Below are positions 17,951 through 23,729 of a DNA stretch of 23,729 nucleotides, in pieces (positions within the stretch are counted from its first letter, which is position 1; each line of letters begins with the position of its first letter). Made by a program: the position numbers and the translations under genes. The stretch is from Brachionus rotundiformis (taxonomy: Eukaryota > Rotifera > Eurotatoria > Ploima > Brachionidae): contig JAESIW010000020.1 of NCBI GenBank assembly GCA_016802295.1, positions 2,554,901 to 2,578,629 on the forward strand, given 5' to 3'. The notes beneath the pieces were generated by a model. The model was not told the origin of the DNA. It searched no databases and saw nothing but the letters and a program-made list of their open reading frames with translations.

Positions 17951-19048
17951 TTACATTTTATTTAAATTTATTAAAATTAGACCTCAAAATCATTATTTAA
18001 AGGTCCTACATCAAAAAATAGATTAGCTTTTATATGAAATAATTTGGCTACTGAAAAAAATATTTTTTTTAAATTTAATTAGCTTTTTTGAAAAGTAAAA
18101 TAGCTACTCGGGAAAAATAAATTAGCTACTTGAAATAATATATGCCTTTTTTCAAATATCAGTTTTAATGTAAATATTTAAGTATACTGAAAAACTTTTA
18201 AAAAACTTTTAAAAAAAGCACTTACATTGCCTAGAATTGTGTCCAAATCAACTTTTTTCTTATTGTTTTCCAGCATTTAATGACCATGTTGGTCATTAAC
18301 CAAAGCATTGTTTGATTATATACCAGAAGACTGGAAATTTGTCAGTGTGAACCTTTTCTCAATTATAAACGGCACATTTCAGATATAAATATATAAACAT
18401 AACTATCTTATCTACAAAAGCCTTTTGCTAATCATCCAACTCTTTTCTTAATGGTTAGCATAGATTTAGAATTGGTCATTGATGACATTATTGACAATAA
18501 TTTGACAAGCTAGACAGTTGAGTGTTCAATTATTTCTTAATCTTTTGGGAAATATTGACCAAAAGTTTCAAAAAAAATAACCAATATATGGTAAATTTTT
18601 GGGTTGAAATGAACGCTTAAAAACAAAACAAAACAAGAATACTAATAAACAAGATAAATAATTTAAGAAAGAAGATAAGGAAGAAAAAATTTAATAAAAT
18701 TTTATTAATTTTTGTTAATACAACTTATTAAAATCTAGGCCAAATTGTAGAATATTTATATTTCAAATTATGATAATTTGCCATTAACAATTCAAAAGTA
18801 AATTTCAACATTTATAAAGATTAATATTGTTTTTCGTATTCATTTATAAGACTAGGTCTTGTGTAGAAAGAAAAACAAATGCCCTAACCCTAAATATACT
18901 GAAAAAAAAAAAAAAATTAAAAAGAAAAACTTTTAAAAAAAGTAAGTCTCTTATAAATGGAATTAAAATAAACACAGTAAAAAGAGAGAAGCCGCTTGAA
19001 ATTTTATCTATGAGTCTAGTTTAAATATTTAGAATTATTTTCTCATTT
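17951..19048. other. AT-rich non-coding stretch with short repeats and a palindrome
   Basis: No gene was recognised. Near 18020-18150 a degenerate unit resembling TTAGCTACTNGAAATA occurs about four times. A perfect 10-base inverted repeat with a 3-base spacer is at 18277-18299. An open frame at 18827-19024 is mostly lysine codons from A-runs and is not credible. Confidence 0.35.
18277..18299. repeat. Short perfect palindrome (10-3-10)
   Basis: TTAATGACCA, spacer TGT, TGGTCATTAA. It could form a hairpin, and TGGTCATT recurs singly near 18474. No coding context; a mobile-element end or a chance structure are both possible. Confidence 0.6.
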
Positions 19049-19821
19049 TTAAAAGTTAATCGAATCAAATAAAATGTGTCCAAAGTCTGTCTCGATTCTA
19101 ACGAAAATATCCTTAATTTTTTTGAAATCATGATAATTACTTAAAAATAGTGTTGAAACATAACTTGATTTGTCTTTACGTGAAAATATAGAAAATTTAC
19201 ATGTATGTTTGAAAGCTTCTCTAATTTTATTCTTTTCGTATTGATATCTATGTTCAACTGTTTTTTCAGCATTATGAACTAGCACAATTTCGACTCGATT
19301 AGCGAACTTTTTGGCATCGAATGCCCTCTGAATTGCATTTATATGATCAACCAAAACTATCCCCCAAATTTTATATTTTTCAAAACCAATTTTTTTTCCA
19401 CGTTTTCAAAATTGTTCAGACCAAATACCCTGTGGTTAATTGTTTAATTATAAAGTTCAAAATTTTTAACCCAATTAATATCTGTATCAATTGAATCAAC
19501 TTGTTTCCTTAAATCTATCGCCAACTTATGAAGCAATGGCGTTGAAAATTTACCCATACCAAGTTCCAACAAATATTCAGATGTTACTAAAGATGCGACC
19601 GCTAGGGGAATTGAGTTGCTTCCAAATCCGGATTCATAAGGCAAATTTACGTATTTCAGTAAAATTTCATTTGGATTTTGCTCTGTTTTTTTCATGTTCT
19701 CGTATTATTTTCGGACTTGAAAGCATTGTAAAGTCTGTACAATTATCTTTTAAATGACGAAATTATAAAAAAAGATAAGGCTTAGAGCAAATCCAAAAAA
19801 GATTGCAAAACGATTACTCAT
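19049..19821 (-). pseudogene. Membrane-anchored SAM-dependent methyltransferase-like relic
   Basis: On the minus strand an ATG at 19821-19819 begins MSNRFAIFFGFALSLIFFL, a signal anchor. A TAA follows, then the frame reads on to MLSSPKIIREHEK. A slip in an A-run near 19690 leads to the open piece 19695-19444. This contains YLLELGMGKFSTPLL, a class I methyltransferase motif I (E-L-G-M-G), then DLRKQVDSIDTDINWVKNF, matching the acidic strand-2 position. A TAA and a second slip in an eight-A run (near 19385) precede KYKIWGIVLVDHINAIQRAF and VEIVLVHNAEKT (about 19360-19270), with the rest open to 19049. The overall order fits a family whose members carry WG-VlVDH and a V-H-D/N-A-E element. The acceptor is unknown. 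Four lesions mean it is inactive unless introns are being misread, though none with good GT-AG borders was seen. Confidence 0.55.
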
Positions 19822-20174
19822 ATTTAAAACAATTTTTTAAATAATCTTCTATTTTCAGTTAAATACCTTATATACATCGACTATAATATATTTACAACAA
19901 ACAATGAAAATTTCTTATTTGTAGCTTAGGTAAAAAATATCAGTCTTGTTGTCAAGCAACTTGAAAAAATGCAATTTATTTAGTCACTAATTAAATAAAA
20001 GAAAAATACTACTTTTCGAATGATTTTATAAAAGCAGATAATCTTATTCAAAAAAATAAAATTCTTTTAACAGATATTTTATTACTTTTAAAAAAAGGTA
20101 AATAAGATAAGATTAATTTTGCTTTTCGTATAAAAAAATAATTAAGAATATTGAAATCATTTATCAAAACTTTT
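19822..20174. other. AT-rich intergenic stretch between divergent relics
   Basis: No coding signal. It lies between the minus-strand methyltransferase relic and a plus-strand relic, so it may once have held divergent promoters. No element can be singled out. Confidence 0.3.
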
Positions 20175-20905
20175 TTTAATAACTCTTTTACCAATCTTTG
20201 TTTCTGTATTTTGTTTTGGATTTGAAGCGATGATTTGCTTAGTAATTACTTATCGAAAGCGTATTTTCTCTACAATAAAACAGAAATTAACAAATATGCT
20301 TTATTGGCAGTAAACATAGATGAAAAAAATAATACCTTTTATTTCTTTTATATACCATTTGTAGCTCAAGCTTGGAAAAAATTGGGATTTCAACCAATCA
20401 TTTTATTAATATCTTCAAGACGTTCTGATCTAAGTATCGTAGATTTCAAAAAAAGGCCAGACACGGAAACTTTTAAATATTTGATCGGTGTAGGGGCAAT
20501 TTTGAAATTAATATAAGCCAAAAAATACTATAAAAAACGTTCATTTAAAATATATCCTTTGGGCCATATTGAAATGAAAAAAAAGCATTGGAGAAGGGTC
20601 ATGGAAATAAAGTCAAATACCAAAATTAATTCAAAATTTATTATTAAACTTGTTGAATTCTAAAACTATTAAAAAGAATTCAAAAATTTCAAGACGAGAT
20701 ATGACATGGAACTCTGATTAATTTTGAGCCACAAAATTGATATTTACATTTGAGATTGCGGTCATTATATTGCGGATAGAAGTCAAAATATCGATACATT
20801 GAATCATTTATTAGAAGAGAATTTTTCTCAAATAACCGACTTTCGAGGATTTCACTCGATTTTTTTGGATAGATGGATTTTAACCAAAATTATTTACAAA
20901 AGTGT
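20175..20905 (+). pseudogene. Relic of an unidentified membrane-anchored protein, possibly sugar-related
   Basis: A hydrophobic N-terminal stretch (LITLLPIFVSVFCFGF, about 20175-20230) leads, after a slip, into the 20235-20516 open frame. That frame contains YLSKAYFLYNKTEINKYALL, DEKNNTFYFFYIPFVAQAW and KKLGFQPIILLISS. Further on, in other frames, are IYPLGHIEMKKKHWRR and DCGHYIADRSQNIDTLNHLL, followed by FRGFHSIFLDRW (about 20755-20875). The layout is an N-terminal anchor followed by an Asn/Tyr-rich lumenal domain with a (Y)FFY-P...AWKKLGF block and an aspartate near DCGHYIAD. That resembles small Golgi transferases, but I cannot assign a family. At least two frame changes and stops at about 20514 and 20660 break it. 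Confidence 0.4.
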
Positions 20906-21162
20906 TTAAACATGAAAAAAATATATTGAATTTGTTTTTTCAATATTACATTTTAGACTTTCTTTTGTTTAATTTTAATAATTTACTTTTTCAAATAGAA
21001 ATAAAATAAAAATTTTAATTCCGTAAGCAAAAATTTAATTTTCTGGATGCTTAATTCTTTGAATCAACACTCTTTCAAACTTTCAAATAACTGAAATAAA
21101 ATTGAGTATGTAAAAAAAACTTTTTTTTAAAAAACAAAATATCAAAAAAATTTTAAAGTAAT
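20906..21162. other. AT-rich non-coding stretch
   Basis: Nothing was recognised: A/T runs and no open frame of note. Confidence 0.4.
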
Positions 21163-21200
21163 GTAACACCCCTCCAGCGGACCCCGGTCTTCTGATACCT
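21163..21200 (+). mobile_element. LTR-like start sequence
   Basis: TGTAACACCCCTCC opens a sharply GC-richer patch within AT-rich DNA. Many Ty3/gypsy LTRs begin TGTAACACCC, and the LTR at 16083 begins TGTAAGACCC. No polypurine tract precedes it and no end is visible, so it may be a 5' LTR scrap or a coincidence. Confidence 0.3.
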
Positions 21201-21245
21201 CGCTGTATTTCTTCATATATATTTTTTTACTTTTTGTTTGTACAG

Positions 21246-21475
21246 CTGTGTTTAGCATAGCTGTTATGGCGTTAACTATGATTGTTGTAGCTAGTGCTTT
21301 CAAAATTGTTATTAACCTCTGGACTGATCAGAATAAAAATTCAAATGATAATCCTCATGTAGCCAACACATACGAGTTATTCAACGGGACTCCGGAAAAA
21401 GTTGGCCAAGATTATTTGGAAAACTCAGCGATCAAAACCGAACCTATAAATAAATGGCGAACTGATGATCAATAA
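21246..21475 (+). CDS. Transmembrane exon upstream of and in frame with the Helitron gene
   Basis: A strong acceptor-like site (T-rich run ending TTTGTACAG, 21222-21245) precedes an open stretch coding AVMALTMIVVASAFKIVINL, a membrane span, and then a polar tail with NPHVANTYELFNG and IKTEPINKW. TAA at 21473-21475 ends it. The first ATG is at 21266. The reading frame is the same as that of the Helitron exon immediately downstream (21476-21809), with only the TAA between. It could be the last exon of a host membrane protein into which the Helitron inserted, or an env-like tail linked to the LTR-like patch at 21163. It could also be the decayed 5' part of the Helitron transcript. Confidence 0.35.
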
Positions 21476-23729
21476 GGATTCAGTGGGAATAGTCGGGGAC
21501 GTTCTATTTCTATAAAAGGTCAAAATTTGAACAACAGTTCTGAACCGCAACAGCACGGGGGAAAATCTTTGGTAGAACCGATCAAAGCACAAAAGAGTTT
21601 TTCCGAAACGCGTCTGGCAACTTTTAGTTATATTGAATTTTTAGTATCTAATCTACAACAACATCAACCTAATCAGCAATCAATCACTTTGTTACAAGCT
21701 CCAATCACTGCCCATATTGAAACTAATATTTCACAAAATTCTAATCAACCTCAACCTAATACAAGTCGATTTTTCGAACAAATTGACAACAAGAATTGTA
21801 TAAACCAAGGTAAACTTACTTTTTTATTTTACTTTATTAAATATTTATTTATATAATATTTATTTTTTAAATTTAACAATTCAAAGCTTTATAAAGCAAT
21901 TGAATTTTTTATTAAGTATTATAGTAATGATTTCATAAAGAGTTTACTTTTTGAAATTGAAACACTATTTTTATTTAAATAAAATATTTACTGCTAGACC
22001 TTTAAATTTTAAACAATAATTGAATTTTTGTTTTTTAATCATTATTTAAAAATTAAAAGACAAAAAACTGCTTTAGAAACCCTCTTTTTTTTTAAATTAA
22101 TTTATTTTTCGTTATCAATGTTTGAAACTAATCAATTAAACACTAAAATATTTGAATTTTTTAAATACTTTTGTTTTTGCTTTTAGTTGCCAGACGTGGT
22201 AGAAAATCATCATACAATTTGACAATTGTACATTATAAATTTATTCAGCAAGCTTTGAATTTAATTCAGATTGAAAAAGCTGAAAATCGTAGTATTCGTA
22301 AAGATAAACGTTTGATTGAGTTGTTCAGGGCTGAGTTTCCTAGCGTTGAATATATAAATATTTCTTATCCTACATTAATTAGTCATTACAAAAATGCTGT
22401 TAATGACGGAAAAATTACACTAGAAGAACCGTATTTTGGAATATCATATTCTGATATTAGTTTAAATGAATCAAATTTAAACATTTCTCAACCAGCTACT
22501 TCGGTGACACTTCCTTTATCGACTGAAATGATCTATTCTGATAAAATAGAAAGTTCATTATCTCAACAATTGTCACAAGCTTTGAGTATTCAACAACAGC
22601 GAAATGCTGAAAATGAACTTGAATCAGAAATTTCTGATGCTGAATTCCACTTGCGGTATAATCCTGCAGATGAGAATTATCGTTTAACATCAACCCCTGT
22701 CCCTAATCTTGAATTAGATATGGATGCGACCGATTTATCCTTTCAGTCTAATTTTGATAACATCTCTTCTTCCCAATCTGAAGCATCATCTTCTTCAAAC
22801 AATATAATCAATCGATTAAGAAAAAGAAAACGTAGACCATTAACTTATAGAAATCAGGTGACCCGTAAACGTGAATACAGATCAAATAGTTCCAATATTA
22901 CAGTTGATTATCATTCCAATTTAGCTAATTTTCCACAAGAAAATAACAATAATCGGGATTTTATTGTGCGGAATGATCCATCATTGCATAATAGGAATTT
23001 TTATCACCAAATGCACGGTATTGGCTTGATGGATCGTGATGAAGATGGCCAACAAGTTTATCTATTTGATCTTGGACCATTTGGAGGTGAAATAGCCAAT
23101 GACAACAATGGTCAAGCCAGGTACCAATATCAATGTAGTCACTGTGATGCTCTATTTTATGGTGTTGAATGTAATACATCAGGTCTATTTACTTCCTGTT
23201 GCCTGAGCAATAAAGTAAATATTGAACATATACCTGATTTTCCTGAGGAGTACAGTGAATTGTTTACTCGGAACAATACAAATCGTGTTGTTACTCAGGA
23301 AAGAAAAAAATTTTTGGACTATATAATTAATTACAATAGTCTTTTATCATTTGCTGCAATATCTGCTCGGATGGATAGTACAGTAGAGAATTTTAGAAAT
23401 CATTATGTATATAAAATACATGGCCGAATGTACCATCGGATTGCGCCAGCAAACCGGACTCAAGGTCAAAATTTTCATATTCAGGGCGGTCAGTACTATA
23501 TGCTTGATACTGACCAAGCTCATCGAGACAGAATGGAAAATTCTAATCATGTTTTTAATTATATAGATGAAAATGTAATTTTCAAATTAAAAATAATATT
23601 TTATTAAAAAAATTGATTAAAAATGATTTATTTTAGACTCTCAAGAGATTAGAAGATGTGATTGTCAGATACAATCCATTTGTTGATCAGTTTTCCAATT
23701 ATAAGCGACAACTTGAGCAACAATTGTCC
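21476..23729 (+). CDS. Helitron Rep/helicase N-terminal part, three exons, truncated by window end
   Basis: Exons are about 21476-21809, 22187-23574 and 23637 onward. Splicing at GT-AG borders keeps the frame: phase 1 joins NCINQ to VARRGRKSS, and phase 0 joins YIDEN to TLKRLEDV. Exon 1 is Gln/Asn-rich (LQQHQPNQQS). Exon 2 starts with a basic region and a helix-rich block (KDKRLIELFRAEFPSVEYI...) that may be a SANT/Myb-like DNA-binding domain. Then come a Ser/Asn-rich linker, a nuclear-localisation-like RLRKRKRRP (about 22813-22840), a zinc-binding CSHCDALFYGVE (23134-23169) with CC-LSNKVN, the Helitron-specific INYNSLLSFAAISARM, and YKIHGRMYHRI to YYMLDTDQAHRDRM. Exon 3 reads VRYNPFVDQF, as expected before the Rep domain. 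The HUH Rep and helicase domains lie beyond the window. No ATG is found in exon 1, so the start is upstream or lost. It is intact for over 460 codons in exon 2. Confidence 0.85.
21810..22186 (+). other. Intron 1 of the Helitron gene (377 bases)
   Basis: The donor CAAG|GTAAAC follows Gln-coding CAA plus one base. The acceptor is TTTTTGCTTTTAG|TT, after a pyrimidine-rich tract. Joining gives an uninterrupted phase-1 codon (Val), whereas reading through hits TAA at 21854. The intron body is extremely AT-rich. Confidence 0.8.
23575..23636 (+). other. Intron 2 of the Helitron gene (62 bases)
   Basis: The donor AAT|GTAATT and acceptor GATTTATTTTAG|ACTC restore a phase-0 frame into a segment with Helitron-like NPFV. 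Unspliced, the frame ends at TAA 23605-23607. Confidence 0.8.

Noticed and set aside
18880..18896. CCCTAACCCTAAA, resembling two telomere repeats
   Set aside because: Only about two units in AT-rich DNA; not enough to claim an interstitial telomere.
18827..19024. 65-codon lysine-rich frame
   Set aside because: It is produced by A-runs; low complexity without any domain.
22496..23550. Minus-strand frames at 22496-22693, 22961-23179 and 23347-23550
   Set aside because: They are antisense shadows of the intact Helitron exon.
1..23729. CRISPR arrays, bacterial operons, tRNA or rRNA genes
   Set aside because: No regularly spaced repeats, ribosome-binding sites, cloverleaf or rRNA-like blocks were noticed on reading; the content is eukaryotic. 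A tRNA scan was not possible here.

Overview
The window looks like nuclear DNA of a small AT-rich invertebrate. There are no operons or Shine-Dalgarno-like sites. It carries several eukaryotic transposable-element classes (CR1/jockey-type LINEs, Ty3/gypsy LTR elements, Helitrons), GT-AG introns that restore a reading frame, and relics of animal-type glycan-modifying genes. A rotifer-like or nematode-like genome would fit, but that is inference and no species can be named. Base composition is mostly very AT-rich, with two exceptions: the gypsy pol region, and a distinctly GC-richer stretch at about 15.05-15.9 kb.

Layout. 1-890: minus-strand LINE fragment (linker and start of RT). 1418-3682: the only long intact ordinary gene, a 754-codon DUF288/STELLO-like putative glycosyltransferase. 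4376-4690: Helitron relic. 4890-6139: rearranged plus-strand LINE. Its 3' end forms a tail-to-tail inverted repeat (6047-6725) with a second LINE tail. 6966-7695: LicD/fukutin-like gene or relic. 7.7-8.7 kb: non-coding, with a (TGTC)n-bearing GC-richer block. 8704-9412 (minus): decayed membrane-anchored, envelope-like ORF. 9601-10389: internally deleted gypsy copy. 11003-11890 (minus): a startless open frame and a broken GT8 glycosyltransferase. 12005-16225: a second, longer gypsy element. It has RT, RNase H and integrase, then a coiled-coil plus RING ORF, then a polypurine tract and an LTR. 16233-16590: Helitron Rep fragment. 17.4-18.0 kb: unassigned minus-strand frames. 19049-19821 (minus): membrane-anchored SAM-methyltransferase relic. 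20175-20905: relic of an unidentified protein, possibly sugar-related. 21163-21475: LTR-like start and a transmembrane exon. 21476-23729: a Helitron replication-initiator/helicase gene with two recognisable introns, running off the window.

How the parts relate. Mobile elements have repeatedly landed in and broken one another and a loose set of sugar- or methyl-transferase genes (DUF288, LicD/fukutin, GT8, methyltransferase). Only the DUF288 gene and the terminal Helitron gene look potentially functional. Most premature stops I could align to conserved positions are G-to-A or C-to-T changes. The most unusual item is the RING/coiled-coil ORF in the env position of an LTR element. Next are the intron-containing Helitron gene and the transmembrane exon that leads into it.
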